Below, one piece after another: positions 26,876 to 32,862 of a stretch of DNA of 42,123 bases. Position 1 is the stretch's first letter, and each line of letters begins with the position of its first letter. The notes under the pieces were generated by a model. It was not told the origin of the DNA, did not search any database, and was given only the letters and a program-made list of their open reading frames with translations. Made by a program: the position numbers and the translations under genes. This DNA is from a virus, in the IMG/VR virus record IMGVR_UViG_3300030329_004293, positions 1 through 42,123 of that record. One strand, given 5' to 3'.

Positions 26876-27040
26876 TTTGATCCCTACAAAAATATTTACT
26901 CCTACACATAATCAAACTTGACAGTATGTGCAATACTACTTTTTTATTTCTGTTCTATTACCTAACAACTATTTCTCCCCCCGTGTATGGGAATGGGACT
27001 ACCCAGCCACGTCGAGAAGGCGAATTTGTTGGGGGGGGGC

Positions 27041-27142
27041 ATGCCTCGCTTCGCAATGGCAACACAAGAACCGCACAGCACTAGAGATTTAATTGTGAAT
27101 GACACAACCCAGACGACCTACCCAGACGACAAGAGAAGGTGA
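27041..27142 (+). CDS. Possible small leader ORF (33 aa)
   Basis: ATG lies one base after the G9 run. The frame encodes a polar peptide starting MPRFAMATQEPH and ends TGA at 27140-27142. A run of nine Gs could act as a crude Shine-Dalgarno but is too close to the start. An internal ATG at 27056 is an alternative. Evidence for translation is weak: only the intact frame and its position at the head of the early transcript. Confidence 0.3.
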   Translation: MPRFAMATQEPHSTRDLIVNDTTQTTYPDDKRR

Positions 27143-27155
27143 CAGATCAGGATAC

Positions 27156-27257
27156 ATGTCAGGGCAACATGAGTTTAAGAGACCAGTGGAGTTTTCAGAA
27201 TGGGTTCTTAATTTAATTGGTTTGTCCGGTTCTGGGATGTCCTCGGAGCACGGATGA
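27156..27257 (+). CDS. Possible small leader ORF (33 aa)
   Basis: ATG at 27156 with CAGGA four bases upstream. The frame ends TGA at 27255-27257 inside the start region of the first early gene. The peptide has a hydrophobic WVLNLIGLSG centre between polar ends. Its stop overlaps an ATG (27254) that is in frame with the next gene, so it could couple translation to that gene. Support is modest. Confidence 0.35.
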   Translation: MSGQHEFKRPVEFSEWVLNLIGLSGSGMSSEHG

Positions 27258-27280
27258 ACCTCATGCAAAGGAGCATAACA

Positions 27281-27856
27281 ATGCAAGCAACAAACGAGCG
27301 TGAACCAATGGTAATCAACACCCGTGCGGACTACTCAGCGACCGGAGCAACTGTGTACGTGGACCTGTTAGCGGATCGAGAGAAGTTGGCATTCGCAAAA
27401 CACGGAGTCGAGAATTCAGCGACACACGTTGTAAACGATGCCAGAACTTTACGAATTCCGCTCTTTCACGACCAGCAACGTGGAGGAGGACATTTAGTCG
27501 GGATCAACGCTGCGCCTACCTACGTTGATCGTTCCAAAGGAAATCTCGGTTACTGCACCCGACCGGAGGCCAGCTACCTCGTTCAAAGGGAGGGAGAAGA
27601 GATAACGGGCTACGGTGTTTGGGCGTTCTACCTCAACCTCACGAAGGAACAGGTCGAGGCCATAAACAACAGTGTTCGCAAAGATCCAGAGACGGGCGCC
27701 ATCACGAAAGACGGAAGAGTCAAAGTGCAGTTCAGCGTCGCAGATGAGGATTGGCTTCCGACCGAATGGGAAGCGACCGAGATAACCGTCCTCGCAATGA
27801 AGAATATTGTGCAGGAAACAGCAGAACCGCAACAGGAAGAAGCGGTGGCTGCATAA
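27281..27856 (+). CDS. First early-arm protein, unknown function (191 aa)
   Basis: The ATG at 27281 is preceded by a perfect AAGGAG seven bases upstream. An upstream in-frame ATG (27254) lacks such a site, so the shorter form is preferred. The protein is soluble, starts MQATNEREPMVINTRADYSATG, has a middle NAAPTYVDRSKGNLGYCTRPEAS and a WEATEITVLAMKNIV strand, and ends in an acidic, Gln/Ala-rich tail. No family is recognised. Its base composition is visibly richer in G and C than the genes downstream. Location at the head of the early arm suggests a host-takeover or DNA-binding role expressed soon after infection. Confidence 0.75.
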   Translation: MQATNEREPMVINTRADYSATGATVYVDLLADREKLAFAKHGVENSATHVVNDARTLRIPLFHDQQRGGGHLVGINAAPTYVDRSKGNLGYCTRPEASYLVQREGEEITGYGVWAFYLNLTKEQVEAINNSVRKDPETGAITKDGRVKVQFSVADEDWLPTEWEATEITVLAMKNIVQETAEPQQEEAVAA

Positions 27857-27862
27857 CACAAC

Positions 27863-27894
27863 TGCCTGGGCATCTGAGACAAGGTGTCCAGGTA
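27863..27894 (+). promoter_or_regulatory. Stem-loop after the first early gene
   Basis: Ten-base-pair stem (27863-27872 with 27885-27894, core CCTGG/CCAGG, two G-U pairs) around a 12-nt loop, 6 nt after the stop codon. No T-run follows, so it is not a standard intrinsic terminator. It may protect the 3' end of the mRNA or mark a processing site. Confidence 0.45.
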
Positions 27895-27974
27895 CATTCG
27901 CATTTGGGTGAAAAGCTACTCATCGGAGCGAAGAGACATATCACACGTTGTCCTTGTATAGAAGCTTCAACAGT

Positions 27975-28047
27975 GAGGTATATAGATATTACCTTAACTA
28001 AATAGATAAATACTAAGAGATATATAAATAGATATATATCTAGAAAG
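27975..28047 (+). repeat. AT-rich stretch with repeated ATAGATA motifs
   Basis: About 70 nt of almost pure A/T with ATAGATA or close variants at three places (27981-27988, 28001-28008 and 28028-28035), the short inverted repeat AGGTA/TACCT (27977-27995), and AGATATATATCT at 28030-28041. It lies in the 197-nt gap before the 41-aa gene and resembles a DNA-unwinding element. It may be a promoter region or part of an origin, and this cannot be decided from sequence. Confidence 0.4.
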
Positions 28048-28053
28048 GTAGAG

Positions 28054-28179
28054 ATGCCGAAAACGGATAACTGGCCTTATAGCAATTGGCGAGATGTAGA
28101 CTGGGAACGAGAAGCACAAAAGCATACAGATGAGCATGAATTTGAGCCTGAAATGGAGCTTGAATTCCATGAATCGTAA
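28054..28179 (+). CDS. Small acidic hypothetical protein (41 aa)
   Basis: ATG at 28054 preceded by AAAGG and the GTAGAG sequence that resembles the start cassette of three later early genes. The peptide is hydrophilic, with several Trp and a Glu/His-rich C-terminus (HTDEHEFEPEMELEFHES). It overlaps the start of the next frame (28169). Strong ribosome site and position support a real gene. The function is unknown. Confidence 0.6.
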   Translation: MPKTDNWPYSNWRDVDWEREAQKHTDEHEFEPEMELEFHES

Positions 28180-28444
28180 TTTTCTCGCATCGATTATAAC
28201 AGTAGTCGCAGTTTTCACCATTATACCAATCATACCGCTAGTGATCGCATTTCTAGCGGGAATCATCCTAAAACGGAGAATAGACCATGTACCAGGAAAC
28301 AGAGCAATTGATGAGCAACTATTACGACAAAGTAATGGCCTCGAAACGTTTGAAGCAAGCCAAGGAAGTCATGAAGGAAACTGGCAAGACAGTGAAACAA
28401 GACGCACCAAACATATTCATAAAGCTAGTGTGGAATATCGTTAA
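28169..28444 (+). CDS. Putative small membrane protein, overlapping its neighbour (91 aa)
   Basis: ATG at 28169 overlaps the previous stop region and has GGAG ten bases upstream. Residues 6-33 form one hydrophobic segment (LASIITVVAVFTIIPIIPLVIAFLAGIIL), followed by KRR, a typical single-pass protein with the basic end inside. The last 45 codons overlap the 89-aa gene in another frame and look like translated noise, so the functional product may consist mainly of the membrane part. Medium-low certainty. Confidence 0.45.
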   Translation: MNRNFLASIITVVAVFTIIPIIPLVIAFLAGIILKRRIDHVPGNRAIDEQLLRQSNGLETFEASQGSHEGNWQDSETRRTKHIHKASVEYR

Positions 28445-28556
28445 AGCGGTCTTGTGTGCGCCATTGGCAATCTTCGTGATGCCTTTTGTGGATGCATTCC
28501 GGAAGCGTCCAAGTAAGAAGGGAATGCTTGATAATTTCAAACGGGATACGAAATGA
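28287..28556 (+). CDS. Hypothetical protein with a hydrophobic segment (89 aa)
   Basis: Frame of 89 codons, ATG at 28287 with GGAG nine bases upstream. The N-terminal part is charged and helical (MSNYYDKVMASKRLKQAKEVMKETGKTVKQD). Residues 46-66 (FIKLVWNIVKAVLCAPLAIFVMPFV) form one hydrophobic segment, followed by a basic C-terminus. Its TGA overlaps the next ATG as ATGA. It may be a small inner-membrane protein acting early in infection. It is not recognised. Confidence 0.6.
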   Translation: MYQETEQLMSNYYDKVMASKRLKQAKEVMKETGKTVKQDAPNIFIKLVWNIVKAVLCAPLAIFVMPFVDAFRKRPSKKGMLDNFKRDTK

Positions 28557-28648
28557 AATATATCATCTTGATGCAGGTGACGGGAGCATTGATAGGCTCT
28601 GGAATAGGGCTTATAGCAGCTTCAATCGCATTGTACTTTATTAACTAA
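28553..28648 (+). CDS. Single-pass membrane micro-protein (31 aa)
   Basis: ATG overlaps the stop of the 89-aa gene (ATGA), and the frame ends TAA at 28646-28648. Nearly the entire peptide is one hydrophobic helix (ALIGSGIGLIAASIALYFIN), as in small holin-like or membrane-inserted early peptides. The start has no separate Shine-Dalgarno, consistent with translational coupling. Confidence 0.5.
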   Translation: MKYIILMQVTGALIGSGIGLIAASIALYFIN

Positions 28649-28655
28649 TAACTCA

Positions 28656-28680
28656 GCCCCTGACATCGGAAGTTGGGGGC
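28656..28680 (+). promoter_or_regulatory. Stem-loop after the 31-aa gene
   Basis: Nine-base-pair stem (GCCCCTGAC with GTTGGGGGC, two G-U pairs) around a 7-nt loop, eight nt after the stop codon and 12 nt before the next ATG. No T-run follows. It may be a processing or stabilising hairpin between early cistrons, similar in kind to the one at 27863. Confidence 0.45.
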
Positions 28681-28692
28681 ACGAAAGGAAAT

Positions 28693-28878
28693 ATGACACC
28701 AACAAGAAAACTATATAAATCATTAGTCCAGCGTCACAACGGGTTGAACAAGATTGTAAGGAACAAGACGAAATGGCAATTAGCATGCGAGATCATGGAC
28801 CTCAAAAGTCAGCTACATGGCGTTAGAGTCAGCACCGGACTTCAAATCTCGAAAATGAAACAAGAGATGGAAGTGTAA
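28693..28878 (+). CDS. Small basic hypothetical protein (61 aa)
   Basis: Perfect ribosome site (AAAGGAAAT before ATG). The protein is Lys/Arg/Gln-rich, with heptad-like helices (KLYKSLVQRHNGLNKIVRNKTKWQLACEIMDLKSQL), so likely a short coiled-coil or nucleic-acid-binding protein. No motif is recognised. Confidence 0.6.
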   Translation: MTPTRKLYKSLVQRHNGLNKIVRNKTKWQLACEIMDLKSQLHGVRVSTGLQISKMKQEMEV

Positions 28879-28993
28879 CTAATGCGTGGGAGTGTATACA
28901 TCAAAACTGACGCACCCAACTAAGTCGTCTGAGATAGATATGCTCCCACATTCATACTTTTTTGCCTTAACAAATAATCAGCGGAGCGTAGAG

Positions 28994-29530
28994 ATGATTG
29001 AATACACATATGAACAAATTATTGAGTTATTTAAGAAGAATAGTACGGAATGGATGGGCTACGACCTGCCTGACCATGTTAAACAAGTAATACCTTGGTT
29101 CAGTGATCCACTCTGGGACGCTACGCCTTTCACATTTTCAGCAAATGCTGATCACATCAAGCTTGAGTGTGTGACATTACGAACAGATTGGGGCACTTGG
29201 AATGGTTACGTTTACATACCCAATTCACATCCATTATGCACTTTAGAAATGGACGATAAGCTCATTGAAGATTTGCCAGTACATGGTGGAATAACACATT
29301 CAAGTAACTGGGGTACATCGTCAAAAAGAAATTGGGTTATAGGCTTTGATACAAATCATACAATGATTGATTATTCTCCATCACATAATTGCTACACAAA
29401 AGAAACATTTGGTGATGCGTTAAAACGATATAAAAACCGTTCATATGTGATACATGAATTAGAAGACTTAACAACATACATTTTTAAGCATTACGGAAAC
29501 TATAGCTATTACAAGGAAGCGACCAGTTGA
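28994..29530 (+). CDS. Conserved phage protein with GFDxxH-type motif (178 aa)
   Basis: ATG at 28994 was chosen because the GGAGCGTAGAG start cassette immediately precedes it; an earlier in-frame ATG (28886) lacks a ribosome site. The C-terminal half has NGYVYIPNSHPL, LPVHGGITH and WVIGFDTNHTMIDY, a pattern seen in hypothetical proteins of many phages (HGGLT..., GFDxxH), of unknown function. The N-terminal half is less regular and contains several aromatic residues. A metal site formed by the His and Asp residues is possible. Confidence 0.7.
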   Translation: MIEYTYEQIIELFKKNSTEWMGYDLPDHVKQVIPWFSDPLWDATPFTFSANADHIKLECVTLRTDWGTWNGYVYIPNSHPLCTLEMDDKLIEDLPVHGGITHSSNWGTSSKRNWVIGFDTNHTMIDYSPSHNCYTKETFGDALKRYKNRSYVIHELEDLTTYIFKHYGNYSYYKEATS

Positions 29531-29580
29531 TTTTTTTTAATGGATTTATTTTTTTTACCCTTTTTTAACGGAGCGTAGAG
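29531..29580 (+). promoter_or_regulatory. Three T-tracts in a short intergenic gap
   Basis: T8 (29531-29538), T8 (29549-29556) and T6 (29561-29566) fill the 50 nt between two early genes, followed by the GGAGCGTAGAG cassette. No strong stem precedes the first tract, so a standard intrinsic terminator is not supported. A pausing site or a region of slippage is possible. Confidence 0.35.
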
Positions 29581-29982
29581 ATGGAACTACACCCAAAACA
29601 ATTTCAGGACATGTGCTTTCATAAAGAACATGAGTATGCAGGCACGTTACACGATGGTCGTCAATTAGTTGATATTTACTTTTTAATTGATGACATATCA
29701 AACGATATAGGTTTATGCATCAGAGAAGATGATAAATGCCCTAGTCAATACAGATCAGGATCTTTGCGGTATTACGTTCAAGCTAAATCTGGTTGGCGTA
29801 GTCAAGACGACCCTAAAATGCTTAAAGACTTCTGCATGGATACAGAATTCAAATCTGCAGTGCTGGCGTTGTTCTTTAAATGGGCAGAAAAAAACAAAAT
29901 AAAAATTAATCCAGGGCAATTTACACATATGCATTTTGAGAAATCATTTGCATTAATCAAACAAGAACTAGAAGGAGCGTAG
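29581..29982 (+). CDS. Hypothetical protein (133 aa)
   Basis: Start ATG at 29581 directly follows the GGAGCGTAGAG cassette. Soluble protein with acidic and aromatic residues, a DIYFLIDDISNDIGLCIRED core and charged helices toward the end (SAVLALFFKWAEKNKIK). The stop codon TAG lies within the start cassette of the next gene (GGAGCGTAGAG). Not recognised. Confidence 0.65.
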   Translation: MELHPKQFQDMCFHKEHEYAGTLHDGRQLVDIYFLIDDISNDIGLCIREDDKCPSQYRSGSLRYYVQAKSGWRSQDDPKMLKDFCMDTEFKSAVLALFFKWAEKNKIKINPGQFTHMHFEKSFALIKQELEGA

Positions 29983-29984
29983 AG

Positions 29985-30230
29985 ATGAAACCAAATAAAA
30001 CAGATTCAAAAGCAAGAGAAGTCTGTAATGAATTAACACACCTTATTGAAAGAAATAGAGCACTTATATCAGGTTGGAACCAAGCATTAGATATGGGAAT
30101 CAACGATATAACTCGTAATGCAATCAAAGATGAAATTGTAAGAGTAGAAGCACAATTGCACCAAATGATACACGGCAAATTACATGCCCGATTAACAACA
30201 CTTTATAACCTAGAAATGAAAAATGACTGA
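29985..30230 (+). CDS. Hypothetical helical protein (81 aa)
   Basis: Third gene with the GGAGCGTAGAG ATG start. Charged, Ala/Leu/Glu/Asn-rich helices (SKAREVCNELTHLIERNRALISGW, NAIKDEIVRVEAQLHQMIHGK), consistent with a small coiled-coil protein. It ends by overlapping the ATG of the 44-aa gene by 8 nt. Function unknown. Confidence 0.6.
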   Translation: MKPNKTDSKAREVCNELTHLIERNRALISGWNQALDMGINDITRNAIKDEIVRVEAQLHQMIHGKLHARLTTLYNLEMKND

Positions 30231-30357
30231 TAGAGAGTTATTAGCTTATATATATGGAATTGTTTCAACCAATAAATATGGAACTATGTATTCCCCGATT
30301 TATGACGTTTTAGAAAAACATTTTGAAGAACAAAAGGAGGAAGATGAAAAAGTATAG
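30223..30357 (+). CDS. Small hypothetical protein (44 aa)
   Basis: ATG at 30223 overlaps the end of the previous gene. The frame ends TAG at 30355-30357, inside the next gene's first codons. The peptide is aromatic in the middle (LLAYIYGIVSTNKYGTMYSP) and ends with acidic repeats. Overlap at both ends is in keeping with the tight packing of this arm. Not recognised. Confidence 0.5.
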   Translation: MTDRELLAYIYGIVSTNKYGTMYSPIYDVLEKHFEEQKEEDEKV

Positions 30358-30541
30358 AGCATTCGCAGAGAGTTCTTCTGGATACGCCTTAGAACTCCAA
30401 GCAAATTCTGAAGATGAAGCATGGGAAAAAGCAGAAGAAGCAGCAGAAAATGGTCAATTTAAAGAAGTACCTATGTCTGGTGAATTCAAAGTTTACGATG
30501 TTGTTGAAATAGAGGAGGAAAATGGACCATCCGCATCATGA
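30344..30541 (+). CDS. Small acidic hypothetical protein (65 aa)
   Basis: ATG at 30344 follows AGGAGG directly, the strongest ribosome site in this region, so the longer frame starting at 30323 was rejected. The first half has a KKYRAFAESSSGYALELQANSEDEAWEKAEE pattern (charged helix plus strands), as in small phage proteins with an alpha/beta fold. It ends 20 nt inside the following gene. Confidence 0.6.
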   Translation: MKKYRAFAESSSGYALELQANSEDEAWEKAEEAAENGQFKEVPMSGEFKVYDVVEIEEENGPSAS

Positions 30542-30728
30542 CGATTCGCATTTGCCTGAACCAGTAGAAATGACTGATAGCAACTTAGAAAAGCTTATTG
30601 AACGAATACTGGACAAGTTAAGCGAAGATGACATTCGGTGTTATGCAGAAGATCAGTTTGTACATATTTACAACAATAATCCGCATGAGTTCCAAGATGA
30701 TTGGAAAGAATATATGGAGAAAGCATGA
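30522..30728 (+). CDS. Small His/acidic hypothetical protein (68 aa)
   Basis: Begins MDHPHHDDSHLPEPVEM, a His/Asp-rich N-terminus that could bind metal, followed by charged helices and a DFQDDWKEYMEKA-type ending. GAGGAGG precedes the ATG. Its TGA overlaps the next ATG. Not recognised. Confidence 0.6.
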   Translation: MDHPHHDDSHLPEPVEMTDSNLEKLIERILDKLSEDDIRCYAEDQFVHIYNNNPHEFQDDWKEYMEKA

Positions 30729-30883
30729 GTGATTTAAATTTTAAATATGTTGGAGACGGTGTTGATCAAGTTTGTGAAGACCTTGTGGGTCATACTAATT
30801 GGGCTTGGGGCAACCCTATGACAAAGGATATTGATTCAATCATTATTATTTATAAAGAACAAAGTGAGGAAGAAGATGAATAG
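30725..30883 (+). CDS. Small hypothetical protein (52 aa)
   Basis: ATG at 30725 overlaps the previous stop (ATGA), and this is preferred over the earlier ATG at 30701, which lies within the previous gene. The peptide is acidic, with aromatic residues in the middle (LVGHTNWAWGNP) and a strongly acidic tail. It overlaps the next start by 8 nt. Confidence 0.5.
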   Translation: MSDLNFKYVGDGVDQVCEDLVGHTNWAWGNPMTKDIDSIIIIYKEQSEEEDE

Positions 30884-31097
30884 AGATCCACAAATCCAAT
30901 GCCCTAAATGTAAGGGATCAGGATACGGGCATATCAACCTTTTAGACGATTACGACAACTATGTTAGTGATATTGGGCCGTGCCATTACTGTGGCGGTAG
31001 CGGGTACGTTAGCAAGTCTCATAACGCAGAAGCTGATAGCAAAAATAGTAACCCACAACCTACATACAAAGAGGACAATGAATCCTTACCATTCTGA
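30876..31097 (+). CDS. DnaJ-type zinc-finger protein (73 aa)
   Basis: Two CxxCxGxG-like motifs: CPKCKGSGYG (Cys9, Cys12) and CHYCGGSGYV (Cys36, Cys39). They form one four-cysteine zinc site, as in the DnaJ zinc-finger domain but without a J domain. Such small DnaJ-finger proteins are frequent in phages and may act as chaperone or regulatory modules. GGAAGAAG precedes the ATG. The C-terminus is polar and disordered. Confidence 0.75.
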   Translation: MNRDPQIQCPKCKGSGYGHINLLDDYDNYVSDIGPCHYCGGSGYVSKSHNAEADSKNSNPQPTYKEDNESLPF

Positions 31098-31323
31098 GAT
31101 AGAAGACCCATTTGAAGAACAATTAGTTCTGAACATTGTGCCAACAGGAAAGGAGAGAGCACTAATTGCAGAAATGTGTGATGTCTTTGAAGGGCAGCTT
31201 TGGACAGAAGCATCATCATCTGGTGTTTTAGATCAAAGTAAACTTGAGGAAGTAGAATCCATGCGTTTGAAATGGAAATTCCCTAAGAAAATGCCCATCG
31301 ATTTAACCGAAAACATTTATTAA
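31078..31323 (+). CDS. Hypothetical protein (81 aa)
   Basis: Start ATG at 31078 overlaps the end of the zinc-finger gene by 20 nt. AGAGG lies seven bases upstream. The protein is acidic with a helical core (ERALIAEMCDVFEGQLWTEAS) and ends with a basic PKKMPIDLTENIY segment. The longer frame from 30961 is rejected because it runs through the previous gene. Not recognised. Confidence 0.55.
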   Translation: MNPYHSEIEDPFEEQLVLNIVPTGKERALIAEMCDVFEGQLWTEASSSGVLDQSKLEEVESMRLKWKFPKKMPIDLTENIY

Positions 31324-31330
31324 AGGAAAT

Positions 31331-31606
31331 ATGAGTACACAATTAGTTTTAGATGAAACAATCAGAACAATAGTGCGTGAAGAACTTAAAAAAGCTGGCT
31401 TAACCAATTTCAATGACGAAATGGATGCCAGAGCAGATGAAAAACTAGAAGAGTTCTTTAACGAATATGATCTTGAAGAAAAGTTTACAGATCACTGTGA
31501 AAGCTGGATTCAAAGAAACAGCCCTGAAACAAGTCGTTTTGTAACAGCAAAAGATTTCGACGAGTATTTTGATAATCGATTGCGTGATGTAACCCTCTCA
31601 AGATAA
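31331..31606 (+). CDS. Acidic helical hypothetical protein (91 aa)
   Basis: Good ribosome site (AAAGGAAAT) before ATG at 31331. The protein is charged, with helices (LDETIRTIVREELKKAGL, DEMDARADEKLEEFF) and Asp/Glu clusters. It resembles acidic early proteins that mimic DNA or bind host factors, but there is no specific motif. It lies immediately before the DUF932 gene. Confidence 0.6.
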   Translation: MSTQLVLDETIRTIVREELKKAGLTNFNDEMDARADEKLEEFFNEYDLEEKFTDHCESWIQRNSPETSRFVTAKDFDEYFDNRLRDVTLSR

Positions 31607-31614
31607 AGGAATAT

Positions 31615-32736
31615 ATGAAACAAGGATTAGATCAATACGGAGTCATTGACGCAATCAAGCGCAATGAAGACATAAAACGTGATTTCGTTTCAAGTACCGA
31701 GAAAATTCAGTTCAGTACCAGAGCAACCAGGACGTTTGATGAAGACGGAAATGAGGTAACAACTCATGATCCTATGTTTGCATTTACAGACAATGCCATT
31801 GGTTCAGCAGCTTGGTTTGACATCAACAAGACGATGGCAACACAGATGTCCAATAAGCTTGGTGTACCTAAAAGCTACTGGGAGAAGTGCTTAAAGAGTG
31901 CTCCGTTGCTTTTGAAAGAGAATGTCGATTATTGGTTATACGAAAATCCTAAGACCATGATGGTTAGGACATTAGGTGAAACCGGACGTGCATTCTTGAG
32001 TGATCGTTATGCTCGTTATGACCATTTCGATGTACTGGAAAAGGTTATGCCAATAATGTCGCAATGGAATATGGAGTTCAGAGATAGCTATATCACTGAC
32101 GATAAGATGTATCTACGTGCGACTTTTCCGACTATGGAGAGAGACATTAGTGCCAGACAGAAGGGCGATGTCGTCAGACTCGGCATCATGATCAGTAACT
32201 CGGAAACGGGGATGGGTCAACTTCAGGCTGGTCCGATCATAGAACGTCTTGTCTGTCTCAATGGCATGGTGGTTACAGATACCAAGTACGCCATAAAGCG
32301 TAAGCACCTCGGATCGAAACTCGAAAACGCTGTTGACAGGGAGATCCTGCGTGAGGAGACCATTGTCCAGCAAGACAGGGCGTGGTTGATGACCTTTGAA
32401 GATCACATGGGAAATCTTTTTAATGGGACTACCTTTGAAGAGATTACTGACAAAATCATCGGAAGTCAGGATTCCGCAGAAGTGGAACGTGCTGAACCAG
32501 CAGTAAAGGAAATCACTAAACGATACAGCTTCTCAGATCGTGAACGTGAAGACATTTACGAAGCATTCCTCACAGGTGGTGATAAAACGAAGTGGGGCAT
32601 GTCAAACGCCATAACCAGCGCAGCACAGAAACGAGTGTCAGCGGATCGTGCTGTTGAAATGGAGGCCATTGGCTGGAACGTCATGAACATGCCCTCACGT
32701 CAATGGGATGAAGTAGCTTTTGCAGAAGCTGGCTAA
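31615..32736 (+). CDS. DUF932 family protein (373 aa)
   Basis: Recognisable DUF932 features: KLGVPKSYWEKCLKSAPLLLKENVDYWL, MMVRTLGETGRAFLSDRYARYDHFDVLEKVMP, and SNSETGMGQLQAGPIIERLVCLNGMV. Members of this family are frequent in phages and plasmids; the function is not settled, with proposals linking it to DNA replication or recombination. Length is normal for the family. AAAGGAATAT precedes the ATG. The stop is followed by tandem TGGCTAAAA repeats. Confidence 0.88.
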   Translation: MKQGLDQYGVIDAIKRNEDIKRDFVSSTEKIQFSTRATRTFDEDGNEVTTHDPMFAFTDNAIGSAAWFDINKTMATQMSNKLGVPKSYWEKCLKSAPLLLKENVDYWLYENPKTMMVRTLGETGRAFLSDRYARYDHFDVLEKVMPIMSQWNMEFRDSYITDDKMYLRATFPTMERDISARQKGDVVRLGIMISNSETGMGQLQAGPIIERLVCLNGMVVTDTKYAIKRKHLGSKLENAVDREILREETIVQQDRAWLMTFEDHMGNLFNGTTFEEITDKIIGSQDSAEVERAEPAVKEITKRYSFSDREREDIYEAFLTGGDKTKWGMSNAITSAAQKRVSADRAVEMEAIGWNVMNMPSRQWDEVAFAEAG

Positions 32737-32755
32737 AATGGCTAAAACGGCTAAC
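32730..32755 (+). repeat. Tandem 9-nt repeat at the end of the DUF932 gene
   Basis: TGGCTAAAA occurs at 32730-32738 and 32739-32747, with a degenerate third unit CGGCTAAC after it. The first unit contains the stop codon. It lies upstream of the promoter at 32796 and may be a protein-binding site or simply slippage. Confidence 0.5.
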
Positions 32756-32793
32756 TTTCATTTTGCACTGAAAGCTTAGCGGCAAAACGCTGT

Positions 32794-32808
32794 GATATAA
32801 TATCAAGG
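32794..32808 (+). promoter_or_regulatory. Extended -10 promoter
   Basis: TGATATAAT gives a perfect TATAAT (32796-32801) with the upstream TG of an extended -10 box. No good -35 is found 16-18 nt upstream, which extended -10 promoters do not require. The transcript would start near 32807-32808, at the base of the hairpin. Confidence 0.6.
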
Positions 32809-32847
32809 GGCTGAAAGGCAACTTTTGGCCCTAATTCTTGCCTTTTT
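32807..32847 (+). promoter_or_regulatory. Competing hairpins: GNRA-capped 5' stem versus terminator
   Basis: Structure 1: 32807-32817 pairs with 32822-32832 (11 bp including three G-U) around the loop GCAA, a GNRA tetraloop. Structure 2: AAAGGCAA (32814-32821) pairs with TTGCCTTT (32838-32845) and ends in a T5 run, as in an intrinsic terminator. The two structures share 32814-32821 and cannot form together. The start point of the promoter just upstream falls at the first base of structure 1. This suggests a short RNA or attenuator in front of the 121-aa gene, whose ATG (32863) has no Shine-Dalgarno. Confidence 0.55.
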
Positions 32848-32862
32848 ATCCAAAAAAATACC

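Larger units (their letters stand above)
26876..27280. promoter_or_regulatory. Divergent control region between late and early arms
   Basis: The only divergent gap in the genome (405 nt). It should hold promoters for both arms. Seen directly: TTGACA at 26928-26933 followed by the inverted repeat AGTAT-GTGCA-ATACT, an operator-like site; a C6 run at 26977-26982 and a G9 run at 27031-27039 that could pair as a long hairpin around TGGG-ACTA-CCCA (26994-27005); and two 33-codon frames at 27041 and 27156. No perfect -10 box is seen at the right distance from the TTGACA. Sigma factors or phage activators for these promoters cannot be inferred. Confidence 0.55.

Noticed and set aside
27089-27286. 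65-aa minus-strand frame in the divergent region
   Set aside because: No ribosome site on the minus strand, Pro/Ser/His-rich sequence without pattern, and it overlaps the start of the first early gene.
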